Assembly (NCBI GenBank): GCA_001839685.1
Contig: MLAK01000502.1
Location: 48,623-112,622, forward strand
Source of the DNA: Tritrichomonas foetus
Lineage: Eukaryota; Parabasalia; Tritrichomonadida; Tritrichomonadidae
Reading direction: 5' to 3'
DNA: 64,000 nucleotides
The position numbers and the translations under genes were made by a program. Of the stretch, positions 30,632 through 40,547 are shown piece by piece. A model generated the notes under the pieces. It did no database searches. It saw only the letters and a program-made list of their open reading frames with translations, and was not told where the DNA came from. Position 1 is the stretch's first letter. Each line of letters starts with the position of its first letter.

Positions 30632-32704
30632 CTAACAATTAATATACTCACCAAAAACATCAAAATGTCGGATTCTCAGTTTCAAATTATCATCTTCATT
30701 TGGCATCGTGTTTGAAATTCTAAAAAATCGAAAAGTTTCACCATTTTCATTATCAACACCATAAATCATAACTTGTGAAATTTCTTCGACTTTTGTTTCC
30801 CCATTATGAAGAGTTTTCCAATGCTTTTTATCATTTGAGCCTGTAAGTGACCAACTCAAAACTGGATATTTAATTAATTGTTGAATTCGGTAACCGCTTA
30901 TTTTAACTTTACCTTTTGGAAACTCGATTTGGAAGTAAGGAAGTTTTTCATCATAAAGAGTACAAAGCGACCGTTTGGGATTAATCTGATGAAAATATCT
31001 GAAATCAAAATTCGACGCAGTTAAATAAACAGCTGCTTTATGTGGATCATGATCGTCTGCTTCTTGAAGAAGCTGTTTGAAAACACCATTTTGGTATTTC
31101 GGATCGTCTGTGTAGAATTCTATATTTTTCACACGCATGAAATTCGTATCTGACCAATTCACACCAAATTTTTCCAATCGAATCTTGTTAGTTTTCACTT
31201 TTTCGAGCACAGCTGTCGAAAATTCGGCATTTTTTCCTTTTAGTGAATTATCATTTTTCGTTTCATATAATGTTATTTCTTTTCCATCTTCATTATAAGC
31301 CACTATTCCCCAAGTTTTCAAAAATGCTCTATGTGCTGATTGTATTTTGAATGAAGTAACTTCAATTTCTTCTTGAAATTCAAATTGAATCCATTCGTAG
31401 TCACCTGCGCCGCTGGAATAGTTACCACCATCATTTTCATCGATGATACAATAAACATCCCCACTAGATTGTGAAGGAATAACTAAATGATCAAATTTAG
31501 TAGTTTGTGAACCAATTAAATATTGGCAAATTCCACCACCTGACACACTTGGGGGTAAAATAACATTTTTTGCATTTTTTGATGTGATTTCTAGAGAATT
31601 TATGGCGGAATTTACTTTTTCTTTGGTGATATTTTGGAAATCATCAAAACTATCTAATATTTTTTTATTTTCTTCCTCTTTTTCTTGAATATTGTTTAAA
31701 ATACCTCTCAGTTTTGATATTTCATTTTTCAAAAAAGTGATGTTTTCTGAAATGTCATTCAAATTATTCTGCTGCTCATATAATTTTTGATTATGTTCTA
31801 AAAATGCATGAGATTTCATAGATAATGTTAATAATTTTGACTGGTATTTTCTTGCTGCATCAACGTCATCTTCAGAAATTCCAAGGGTTTGAAGATTTGC
31901 ATTAATTAAGCTTTTCCAAATCTGATGAAAAGTTAGATCATTAAATTTCAATGGTTTTTTATCGTCTATTGAATATTTACTTTTCTTTGATTTATCACGT
32001 ATTACTTTTTCAACCAAATTGGCATGATTTTGAATGATATTATAGAAATCATTATAAAAATTGAATTCAGGTAAAGACAGATTATTTTCATCAAATTCAT
32101 CATCATTTTCATTGTCAGTTGATATCACAACAAATTGAATCACTGAAGCAAGGAAATTCAAATAATTTAAATAATCTGTCTCACAAATATAATCTTTCGA
32201 AAAGTTCTTGAAATTAAATATTTTTGTTTCGCCGTTTATGGAATTTACCAAAACTTCATCAACCGTGAGCGTATTGATTGGTACTCGCTCTTTAAATAAA
32301 TAAAATACTGCTGAAGTAATTCCAAGAATGATTTTATATCTTTGAAGAGATGTCGGCTTGATTCTTTTGTTAGTGAAAAATTTTGATAATGGTATTAAAT
32401 TTGTTGTATCTTTGTAATAAATTGCAGGAAAAGATAATTCGTTTTCACCAATTTTATTATCGGCGTATGATATAATATCGTAAGAGCATATTGGAAGTAT
32501 AGAAACGTAATCCAAATGGGTTAATTTCGATACCTTTTCGAAAAAATTCTTTTTCTCGAGATTTCGGTAAACCAATAAAAGATTTGCTTCGATATTTGTA
32601 TTTTCGGGAAAAATTCTCCATAAATCGATAGATTCACTTTGGCATAGTCGTTCTGTTTTTTGGTATTTAAAAGGAAATGGAAGAGCGCTACGTGGGTCTT
32701 CCAT
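30632..32704 (-). CDS. Pseudokinase-like protein with coiled coil and two discoidin (F5/8C) domains
   Basis: The protein has 690 residues from the ATG at 32704. The first ~230 residues follow a protein-kinase layout (YKIILGITSAVFYLFKERVPINTLTVDEVLV... where HRDLKxxN is expected) but lack the catalytic HRD and DFG residues. A coiled coil follows (about 295-370, NDISENITFLKNEISKLRGIL...). Then come two F5/8 type C-like beta-sandwiches: about 385-525 (YEWIQFEFQEEIEVTSFKIQS... RVKNIEFY) and about 545-688 (YFQIEFPKGKVKISGYRIQQ... SWSLTGSNDKKHWKTL... RFFRISN). Such intracellular discoidin domains occur in BTBD9-type proteins and in many trichomonad proteins. With no signal peptide it is probably cytosolic, a scaffold or sensor. 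It lies next to another pseudokinase gene on the same strand, 330 bases away. Confidence 0.75.
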   Translation of the reverse strand: MEDPRSALPFPFKYQKTERLCQSESIDLWRIFPENTNIEANLLLVYRNLEKKNFFEKVSKLTHLDYVSILPICSYDIISYADNKIGENELSFPAIYYKDTTNLIPLSKFFTNKRIKPTSLQRYKIILGITSAVFYLFKERVPINTLTVDEVLVNSINGETKIFNFKNFSKDYICETDYLNYLNFLASVIQFVVISTDNENDDEFDENNLSLPEFNFYNDFYNIIQNHANLVEKVIRDKSKKSKYSIDDKKPLKFNDLTFHQIWKSLINANLQTLGISEDDVDAARKYQSKLLTLSMKSHAFLEHNQKLYEQQNNLNDISENITFLKNEISKLRGILNNIQEKEEENKKILDSFDDFQNITKEKVNSAINSLEITSKNAKNVILPPSVSGGGICQYLIGSQTTKFDHLVIPSQSSGDVYCIIDENDGGNYSSGAGDYEWIQFEFQEEIEVTSFKIQSAHRAFLKTWGIVAYNEDGKEITLYETKNDNSLKGKNAEFSTAVLEKVKTNKIRLEKFGVNWSDTNFMRVKNIEFYTDDPKYQNGVFKQLLQEADDHDPHKAAVYLTASNFDFRYFHQINPKRSLCTLYDEKLPYFQIEFPKGKVKISGYRIQQLIKYPVLSWSLTGSNDKKHWKTLHNGETKVEEISQVMIYGVDNENGETFRFFRISNTMPNEDDNLKLRIRHFDVFGEYINC

Positions 32705-33034
32705 TTTATTGGTCGAGGAAATTGACCTCTGATTATCGAAAGGTGAAAATATGGTGAAAATAACAGCTATTTTCTATCGATTTCTCTATCAAAAACTTTT
32801 CTATGAAACCTTGATCTTTGCCTATTGTAGACAAAATTTATTCACATATATGAGATTATTATTAAAATTGAGGAAATAAACTTACACTTCCTAAATGCCT
32901 ACATTTGAGTTTTTCCATTGTTTCCCCAATAAGACAAACTCATCGCTTGTTCAATAATGAGAATGAATTCACAAATAAAAATAAAAAGATTAAAGTCAGT
33001 GACAATATTTACTAGAATAATAGAAGTGCTAATT
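32705..33034. other. Intergenic region, nothing recognised
   Basis: This is a 330-base spacer between the two pseudokinase genes on the minus strand; it should contain the discoidin-protein promoter. AT-rich, no coding potential. Confidence 0.5.
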
Positions 33035-35398
33035 TTAATGAGCACCTTTAGTGAAGTACTGAATGTTCGACATCATGCTGTCTGCGAGATTCTTGTATTG
33101 TGGCTCTGCCCTATACTGCTGAATGATTTGGTCAATTTTTGGTACATTAGCGATTACTTTAGCACCTTCTTCACTCGAACTCATCAAAACCAAGTAAGTT
33201 AGAACATAAAGTGACAATTGAGGTGCTCGAACTAAAAGCCCAATAGCTGTATCTAAGTAGGTGAGGTACTCCGGAACGAAAGCATGATGTGCAATTGGAT
33301 CAAGGAGAAGGAAGCATGAAACATGGGTTTCAAATAAATCCACCTTTATTGCTTGTTGAATATATGTTTGAATGAATGAAGCTTCACTCAAACGTTTCAC
33401 AAAATCAGCATTCACGGGCAATCTCCTCATCATTTTACAAACTGCATCCATTATTTTTCTATCACCAACTAAAGCAATTCTAGTAAGCATGTATGGAAGT
33501 TCGGCCAATGCCATAATCTGTGATCTATTTTGCTTGGAAATCATCATCTCCATAAGTATCTTAATGAGGTACTTTGGTTCGACATTCTTCAAAAATGAAC
33601 CTAGTGTAAGCAATCTTTGTGTAATTTCGACATCCTGCGCAAATTTGATAAGTAATGAAGCAGCAAGTGGTGAATTAGGAATATTACAAAGTGCCTTAAG
33701 AATATTAGTATCAATAAGTGAAACTGGGAAAGTACAGAGATAGTTTAAAGCAAGCTGTTGAACATTTGTATCAAGAAGATGATCAGTTAAACATTTAGCC
33801 TTAATTGCATTCATGTTTAACGAGGTAAGAATTGGATAAGCTGCTTTAACAGTTCGGATATCAGGAGAATCTATTGCATATTTCACAAGACGTGCGTAAA
33901 TTGGACCTCGCTCGACTCTAACTGTTTCATATGTTGCAATGAGGCGATAAAAAGTATATAAAAATGGTGCGCCAGCTTTACAGTTCAAGAAAATCTTGGC
34001 ATTTGTTAAAAGGATGTCAATAACTTGCCAGTTTATCCATTCATTTGAGAAACGGTTACAAATTGTGACAAGAACTCGGAGAACTTTGAGTGGGCAATAT
34101 TGAACCTTTGAAGCAAGTTCTTTCAAAAGTTTTGGTGATGCCAATTTTGGATTTACTTGAAAAACAGGGATTAAAAGTGACAATATTTCATTTAATGCGT
34201 GAGTCTTTGACAATGGAAGTTTTTCGTAAAGTTTGTTGCGAATGAAATGATCAAAGAAGCATGGATCCTGGGACATAAGATGCAGAGTTGAGTTGACAAC
34301 AGTTTCTATTGTATGAACGTCAACATCCTTTTCAATAATGTTCCATAGCACACCATAAAATGACTCGACATTTGTTGAATTCGCGCAAAGGAAGAGATCT
34401 GTTAATTTATCGGAAGCACGAGATACAAATGATTCATATATGTGATTGACATTTTCAAAAAGTGAAGTTGTCTTTAATTTGAAGTTGGTTTTTGTAGCCC
34501 AAGGTGGGATAACAACCTCGACGTTATTATCAATAGATCTAATAACTGAGTCTATTGTTGTTGAATCAAATCCTTCATAATGAACTTCTTTAGAAACGAA
34601 TTTTTGATATATTTCATTGAAAGAAGGTCGTTTTGAATAATCCTTTCTCCAGCAGGCGAGTATTAAATCGTGTAATGGTTCTGGAGTATTGCTTGGAATT
34701 TCTGGAAGAATTGGTTCATTTAATGATACATTGCATTGAACTTCAACTGGAGAAAGTCCATCATAAGGTGGTTTTCCAGTCAACATTTCATATAAAATCA
34801 TGCCATATGAATAAACATCAACTTTTTCAGAGTATGTAGATCCTGATAAAAATTCTGGAGCAATATACTTAAAATCGAATGCTTCACGGACACAATTTCC
34901 TTCTGCTAGCTGGCTTGATCCAAATGAAGAAACGTGTGGAAGAAGGTATTGATCAATAAGAATATGCTGTGGTGCAAAGTTACGAAGAACGATAGATTGC
35001 TTATGTAATTTCGACATGACGTGGGCAAGGCACATCGCGATGAGAGTTTTGTGGGATGGCGTAAGGTAGAATGGCGATTTGTAGAGGACGTCAGAAAGCG
35101 ATTTGTTTGCTTGATAAACTTGAATAATCGAATATGGGGGAACATCAGTAAAGCCGATCGTTTTAACTACGAACGGGCTCTCAACTTTGAGTGAAACGTA
35201 TGCTTCAAGTGCGAAGGAAACAGCAAATGAATAATCGAGAATTTTAGAATTGAATTGTTTCACAATAACTTGTTTCTTTGTAGAATTTTCTGTGGCTGCA
35301 TAGACTGTGGAGTGGAGGTTCTTGGAAATGGAATAGTCAATTGTATAATTCGAGAGAGATACGATTAAATCAGGATACTGCTGTTTCAAATCATCCAT
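33035..35398 (-). CDS. TKL-type pseudokinase with long helical (armadillo-like) C-terminal region
   Basis: The start is the ATG at 35398 (MDDLKQQ...), 787 residues; the frame continues upstream only to a TTG. The kinase-like domain (about 10-275) keeps the fold: VIVKQF with the VAIK lysine, IVLRNFAPQHILID in place of HRDLKxxN, SSFGSSQ in place of DFG, then YIAPEFLSGSTYSEKVDVYSYGMILYEMLTGKPPYDG and CWRKDYSKRPSF, typical of TKL/Tyr-kinase-like domains. The HRD Asp and the DFG Asp are missing, so catalysis is unlikely. The last ~490 residues are a repeated helical array of HEAT/armadillo type. Such TKL pseudokinases with helical tails are a trichomonad expansion; a scaffold role is inference. 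Confidence 0.85.
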   Translation of the reverse strand: MDDLKQQYPDLIVSLSNYTIDYSISKNLHSTVYAATENSTKKQVIVKQFNSKILDYSFAVSFALEAYVSLKVESPFVVKTIGFTDVPPYSIIQVYQANKSLSDVLYKSPFYLTPSHKTLIAMCLAHVMSKLHKQSIVLRNFAPQHILIDQYLLPHVSSFGSSQLAEGNCVREAFDFKYIAPEFLSGSTYSEKVDVYSYGMILYEMLTGKPPYDGLSPVEVQCNVSLNEPILPEIPSNTPEPLHDLILACWRKDYSKRPSFNEIYQKFVSKEVHYEGFDSTTIDSVIRSIDNNVEVVIPPWATKTNFKLKTTSLFENVNHIYESFVSRASDKLTDLFLCANSTNVESFYGVLWNIIEKDVDVHTIETVVNSTLHLMSQDPCFFDHFIRNKLYEKLPLSKTHALNEILSLLIPVFQVNPKLASPKLLKELASKVQYCPLKVLRVLVTICNRFSNEWINWQVIDILLTNAKIFLNCKAGAPFLYTFYRLIATYETVRVERGPIYARLVKYAIDSPDIRTVKAAYPILTSLNMNAIKAKCLTDHLLDTNVQQLALNYLCTFPVSLIDTNILKALCNIPNSPLAASLLIKFAQDVEITQRLLTLGSFLKNVEPKYLIKILMEMMISKQNRSQIMALAELPYMLTRIALVGDRKIMDAVCKMMRRLPVNADFVKRLSEASFIQTYIQQAIKVDLFETHVSCFLLLDPIAHHAFVPEYLTYLDTAIGLLVRAPQLSLYVLTYLVLMSSSEEGAKVIANVPKIDQIIQQYRAEPQYKNLADSMMSNIQYFTKGAH

Positions 35399-35810
35399 TT
35401 TTTGTTTTTCTTTCAAGATTTTCTTTCAAATTTTAACTGCTTTACACAACATATAACAAATTTTCAATTATATTATCAGAATTTTTCTCTACTTTATCAT
35501 TATTGCATGATGCAATAAGAATTGTCATGTTACTTTTTGTGAAGTTATTTTACAAAATGAACAACTTTTTGCGAATATATCTGGTCTTGATGAATTGATA
35601 CTTCTAAGAAATTCGAGGTTTGGAGAGAAATAAACCTATTAAAAAGTTACAATTATTGAAAAAGTATTATGAGAATGATTTTTCTAAATTCGGTTAAGTT
35701 TCAGTTAACATTTCATTGTCTCGTGGTGGCCGTTTACAATATGATACAAGTTTATTCCAAGAAGGTGAAAAAAGTGGTTTTTTAGAGGGTTTTAGGAATA
35801 TCAAACACAA
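35399..35810. other. Divergent promoter region of pseudokinase and CK2 beta genes
   Basis: A 412-base AT-rich spacer between two divergent starts. It presumably holds both promoters; no strong initiator match next to either ATG. Confidence 0.45.
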
Positions 35811-36416
35811 ATGGCGGAAAAATGGATTGATTCTTATTTGAAGAGGCCAAACGCAAAATTACTTATTCGAGTTGATGATGAATTTCTACAAAATACCTTC
35901 AATATTACCGGCATTAAACCAAAAATGCGATATTTTAATCCAGCCTACGAACTCATCCGAAGAAACACCATAACCTCGGCTAGAGGTGAGATCGATAGAG
36001 AAACAGCGAGTGAAGAAGCCGAAATACTCTACGGATATATTCATGCTCGATTTTTATTAACAAAACCAGGCATGCAACAGATGTTTGAAAAATATCAAAA
36101 TAATGAATTTCAACAATGTCCGAGAGTATACTGTAGAGCCACACAATGCATACCCTTTGGTATATCAGAAGAATATGGCGAAAAAAAGGTTAAAATGTTT
36201 TGTCCTTGCTGCCGTGACATCTACGATGTGATTGATCCAGATACAAAGAATCTTGACGGGTCATCCTTTGGGCCATCATGGGTTCATATGTTTCTACAAA
36301 AGTATCCAACAATCGTACCAAAGGATCCACCAAGAGTTTATGTTCCAAAAATATATGGCTTTAGAATATGTCACTCTTCAGATGCCGAATCTGATTATTC
36401 GGAATACTCGGATTAA
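35811..36416 (+). CDS. CSNK2B: Casein kinase II regulatory subunit beta
   Basis: The protein has 201 residues. It matches CK2 beta along its length: VDDEFLQNTFNITGI, EAEILYGYIHARFLLTKPGMQQMFEKYQ, a zinc finger with Cys103, Cys108, Cys131 and Cys134 (CPRVYC...CPCC), which drives the beta-beta dimer, then FGPSWVHMFLQKYP and YVPKIYGFRI, the segment that contacts the catalytic alpha subunit. CK2 is a constitutive Ser/Thr kinase tetramer of nucleus and cytosol. Two family features differ: the N-terminal acidic autophosphorylation start (SSSEE type) and the acidic loop are absent, while the C-terminus ends in an acidic Ser/Tyr tail (SSDAESDYSEYSD) that itself looks like a CK2 target. This tail may replace the missing N-terminal sites (inference). 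Confidence 0.96.
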   Translation: MAEKWIDSYLKRPNAKLLIRVDDEFLQNTFNITGIKPKMRYFNPAYELIRRNTITSARGEIDRETASEEAEILYGYIHARFLLTKPGMQQMFEKYQNNEFQQCPRVYCRATQCIPFGISEEYGEKKVKMFCPCCRDIYDVIDPDTKNLDGSSFGPSWVHMFLQKYPTIVPKDPPRVYVPKIYGFRICHSSDAESDYSEYSD

Positions 36417-36770
36417 TATTCTTACAATCCAAATTCACGCCTTTGTTATATAAAATAAGAAAATCTAGACGATGTATATAATAATTATAGTTTATAAATT
36501 TAATAAATAATATCTGATGGCAATTTATTCTAGTTTTTCTCAACTTATTCGACAAAATTTATTGATCTTAATATTTACCTTAAAAAATATGGAATTGGAC
36601 TTCAAAACTAAAATTCTAGACTTCTTGAATGATTTAATGGTTACCTTCAGCATTGAGGCTTGATAAAGATATCATCATGATATGAAAAAGTGCACTAATC
36701 AAACGAGGCAATGGTAAAAATTTAACCAATTCTGACTCCATCAAAAACACATCAAAATGAAAAGTGTCAA
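36417..36770. other. Promoter region of the SMC1 gene, with a 7-codon upstream frame
   Basis: A 354-base spacer. An ATG at 36757 opens a seven-codon frame ending at TAG 36778-36780, overlapping the SMC1 start at 36771 in another frame. TCAAATG at 36767-36773 directly abuts the SMC1 ATG, so the mRNA may begin downstream of the small frame. Confidence 0.45.
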
Positions 36771-39700
36771 ATGCGTATAGAACAACTCTCAGTCAAGAAC
36801 TTCAAGAGTTACAAAGGAACACATACATTCGGGCCTTTTGATGATTTCTCAGCAGTGATTGGTGAGAATGGAACTGGAAAATCTAATTGCTTTGATGCCA
36901 TTTGTTTCGTACTAGGTGCGAATGCAGCAGCAATGCGATGTCAGCAGCTTTCAAACTTGATTTACAACGGCAGGCCAAAACCAAAAAGTGCAAGTGTAAC
37001 AATAGAGTTCAGTAATGTTAGAAATGAGGGACATCGAATAACTCTGAATTCCAAAAATAATGTTAATTCAATCAAACGAAAAATTGTTGGAGCAAGTTCA
37101 ATTTACTATGTTAATGGTGAAAAGAGAAGCTATAGTGAATACAAAGAATGCTTGGTAAACGCAGGTTTCCCGTCAAAACTTCAGAGTTTTGTAATATTTC
37201 AAGGAGACATACAGAAAATAGCATCAATGAAGCCCAAGGATCTCACAGTTATGATTGAGGAGCTTAGTGGAAGCATTAAATTTAAAGAAAGCTACGAAAA
37301 AAGCGAATCTGAATTTCTAAATAAACAGGAAGAAGTATCCAAACTCGACTCGAAACGGGATGAATTAGCAAATAAAAAGCATAGCATGAAGAAGGAGGCT
37401 GAAGAGGCGAAACAGTGGCGAGAGCTTGATAGTAAATTAAGTTCGACTGAAAAAGAATTAATTGAATTTCAACTCAACCAGTCGCGAATTGACCTTCAAA
37501 TAGCTGAAGAAAAAGTGAGTGAAATGGAATCAGATGTCAGTCAAAAACGTAAAAAGCTGGAAGAAATCGAGGAAGCTTTACAAATGACTGAACATACAAT
37601 TCTTACAACACAAAAGTGCCATAAAAAGCAACTCAAATTACAAAGGAAAGTGCAAAAAGAGCTACAGGAGATAAAAGAAGAAAACCAGGCCTTAACAGCC
37701 CAAAAGAGTGAAATAGAAAAGCAGATGAATAAGCATGAAAATGAATTAAAAACAACAAAAGTTCAACTCGATGAAGAAACGAAAAACAAATCATATTTGA
37801 CCAAAATTGTAAAGTCTTTTCAACAAAAAAATAAACTTTTCATTGATAATAAAGATAAACTTAAACAAATTCAAGATGAAATTGATTCAATTGATAATTC
37901 TACTGAACAAAGACAAATATTAGAAGAAATTGAACTTGTTTCTTCAAAAATTGAAAATGAAAAAGATAATCATTTAAGATACTTGAATCAAATTCGCTTT
38001 AATGATGAACTAATTGCAAAAACTGATGACGAACTAGGTAAGATTGTTGTTGTTGCAAAACCAATATCGAATAAAAATGAAACCAACAGAGAAATGAAAA
38101 ATTTGGAAAGCAAAATGAATGAATTGAATCAAAAATTAAATCATTTGAATATATTGAGTCGTTCAAACAATAGGATAGAAACTTTATGTAATTTGATTCA
38201 TGTTTTACAACAAAATATTCCGAATGTTTTCGGTTTTGTTCGAGATTTATGCCGCCCAGTCCGAGCCAAGTTTGAAAAAGCAATTGCATGTGCTTTAACC
38301 TACCATATGGATGAAATAATTGTGAAAGATTTGGAAACTGCCATTAAATGTATAGAAATGTGTAAATTGAAAAACCTTGGAACATGTACTTTTCTTCCTC
38401 TTGACTTCTTGAGATATAAAAAGTCACAAATCATTCGAGATGACAAAGTTAAGCCATTGATTGAAATGATTGAATTTGATGAACGAGATTTACACGCAAT
38501 AGAATATGTAACGAATGGACTCTACTTTTGTGAGAATCCAAAAATCGCAAAAGAAAAATACTTGACTAAAAAATGGAAAAGAATTGTTGATAAATATGGA
38601 ACTACTTATCACAGTAGTGGAGTCATAACTGGTGGTGAAATGAAGAATTTCCGGAATATCGGGCAAAGTCCTGAACAAATCAAAAAAGAAATTAAAGAAC
38701 TTGAACGAAAAGTTGATGATTTAAATCAAACAAAAAGAAATGATGAAGAAGAATTTCAAATTAGATTAAATGAATACCAAAATTATACCAATAACGTTTA
38801 TTTACTCGAGAAAAGGAAGAAAGAAAACCAAGAAAACATTTTTCACCTGAATGAACTTCTTCAAAACACGGAAATCACTTTGAAAGAAATGGAAGTTGAA
38901 AAAGATAGAAAGCTAGAAATTCTTAAAACCATGAGTTCACAAAAAGAATCACATAGAAAATCTAAAATTACAGAAATAACCAAAAAATACATAAATATAT
39001 TAAAAATATTTCAGCAGAAAGAAATAATCTTGTTACTGGATCAATACAAAAGGTTTCTGGAAGAAGAAAACTCATTCAAAGAAACAGAAAAACAATTGAA
39101 TTATTTGGAAGATTCTCTTCTACAAAATTCGGTGAAACAGTTAAAAGAGGCTTTGAATAGAGAAAAGAAACAACTTAAAGAAATTCAACCGAAAATTCAA
39201 CAATCTATTCAAATTTTATCCAAAATTGAAGACAAATTTGAAGAATCATTAACAAATTTGAAACAATCTGCTTCTGATTTAACCAAATCTAAAAATGAGA
39301 AGAATAAACTCTTTTCAATGAAGAAAAAAGCCGCTGTAGATGTATCGTCAGCTGAAACAATGATTACTGATAATCAAAATAATGCTAGAAAAGCGAAAAA
39401 ATCACTCAAATATCTGCTCATTCAATTTGATTCAAATGAAACCATAGATTCTATTAAGCAAAGGGAATTCACATCTCTATCAGAAGCTTTAAAAATTTCA
39501 AAATCTCAACAGCAAAGACATAACATCATTTTAAATTATAACGAAAAAATCAATCATATGAAAGAGCTGCTTGAGAGTCAACCACCTAATTTTCATGCTC
39601 AAGAAACTTATAATGAATTGAAGAAAAAGGTCTCTGAAATTGATGAATTGCTTCAATATAAAAGAAAAGAAATGGTTAAAGCTGGTTCAGAATTCAGAAA

Positions 39701-40259
39701 AATTAAAAAAGAAAGGTACAATGTTTTTATGAATACTTTTGATGTTTTGGTTCCATCAGTACAAAATATTTATTCCAAATTAACGAGTACCTCCAAACAA
39801 CCACTTGGTGGATCTGCATTTTTATCACCAATTTCTCATCAATGTCCTTTTTTGGATGGAATAACTTATTCAGTACTTCCTCCGAATAAAAGATTGAGGC
39901 AGATTAATGCCTTAAGTGGGGGCGAACAAACTTTGGCTGTTGTTTCTTTAATTTTTGCATTAAATGAAGCAAAACCTTCTCCATGTTTTGTTTTGGATGA
40001 AATTGACGCAGCACTTGACAAACGAAATACTGCAATGCTTTCCACTTTTTTAAAGACAGAAAGTGCAAAAAGGCAAATAATCATTATTTCTCATAGAGTT
40101 CAGATATACAGCGAAGCTGATGCATTGGTTGGAATTTGCAAAGATCAAAAATTACAAACAAGTTGTTCATACATATTTAATATCAAAAAACTTCTTGAAC
40201 AAGAACAAGAAGATATTTTAGATGATTTTGAAGAACCAGAATCATTCATTCATAAGTAA
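36771..40259 (+). CDS. SMC1: Cohesin subunit SMC1
   Basis: The protein has 1,162 residues with the full SMC plan: N-terminal ATPase lobe with Walker A GENGTGKSN (residues 31-39), first coiled coil, hinge at about 480-620 (FGFVRDLCRPVRAKFEKAIACAL... TCTFLPLDFLRYKK), second coiled coil, and C-terminal lobe with signature LSGGEQ near residue 1046 and Walker B CFVLDEIDAALD near 1070. FVIFQGDIQKIASMKPKDLT, the hinge FLPLDFL and FVLDEIDAALD are SMC1 marks rather than SMC2, 3 or 4. SMC1 pairs with SMC3 and a kleisin to hold sister chromatids together. It is somewhat shorter than yeast or human SMC1 (over 1,200). Ser of the usual GxNGSGKS is Thr here, a conservative change. Confidence 0.95.
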   Translation: MRIEQLSVKNFKSYKGTHTFGPFDDFSAVIGENGTGKSNCFDAICFVLGANAAAMRCQQLSNLIYNGRPKPKSASVTIEFSNVRNEGHRITLNSKNNVNSIKRKIVGASSIYYVNGEKRSYSEYKECLVNAGFPSKLQSFVIFQGDIQKIASMKPKDLTVMIEELSGSIKFKESYEKSESEFLNKQEEVSKLDSKRDELANKKHSMKKEAEEAKQWRELDSKLSSTEKELIEFQLNQSRIDLQIAEEKVSEMESDVSQKRKKLEEIEEALQMTEHTILTTQKCHKKQLKLQRKVQKELQEIKEENQALTAQKSEIEKQMNKHENELKTTKVQLDEETKNKSYLTKIVKSFQQKNKLFIDNKDKLKQIQDEIDSIDNSTEQRQILEEIELVSSKIENEKDNHLRYLNQIRFNDELIAKTDDELGKIVVVAKPISNKNETNREMKNLESKMNELNQKLNHLNILSRSNNRIETLCNLIHVLQQNIPNVFGFVRDLCRPVRAKFEKAIACALTYHMDEIIVKDLETAIKCIEMCKLKNLGTCTFLPLDFLRYKKSQIIRDDKVKPLIEMIEFDERDLHAIEYVTNGLYFCENPKIAKEKYLTKKWKRIVDKYGTTYHSSGVITGGEMKNFRNIGQSPEQIKKEIKELERKVDDLNQTKRNDEEEFQIRLNEYQNYTNNVYLLEKRKKENQENIFHLNELLQNTEITLKEMEVEKDRKLEILKTMSSQKESHRKSKITEITKKYINILKIFQQKEIILLLDQYKRFLEEENSFKETEKQLNYLEDSLLQNSVKQLKEALNREKKQLKEIQPKIQQSIQILSKIEDKFEESLTNLKQSASDLTKSKNEKNKLFSMKKKAAVDVSSAETMITDNQNNARKAKKSLKYLLIQFDSNETIDSIKQREFTSLSEALKISKSQQQRHNIILNYNEKINHMKELLESQPPNFHAQETYNELKKKVSEIDELLQYKRKEMVKAGSEFRKIKKERYNVFMNTFDVLVPSVQNIYSKLTSTSKQPLGGSAFLSPISHQCPFLDGITYSVLPPNKRLRQINALSGGEQTLAVVSLIFALNEAKPSPCFVLDEIDAALDKRNTAMLSTFLKTESAKRQIIIISHRVQIYSEADALVGICKDQKLQTSCSYIFNIKKLLEQEQEDILDDFEEPESFIHK

Positions 40260-40547
40260 GTTCATTTTCTCTTTGGAATAAAAATATTGAATTTACAATT
40301 TCATTAGTTTTTAATAAGAAAGTAAAAGCAAAAAGAAAGTAATAAGATTAAAACATAAAAGAATAATTTACATTACACAATAAAATACACAACAATCAAT
40401 TCGCACCATGAGAAACAAAAAAACAAACAAATCTTACTTTCTATTCTATCATAATTTGTTGACTATATCTTTCCTTTTGTTTCCAGTATTTTCTATTCTA
40501 TCATTTTGTAAACCTTAGTTCAAAATATGGATTTCTCAAGGATATAC

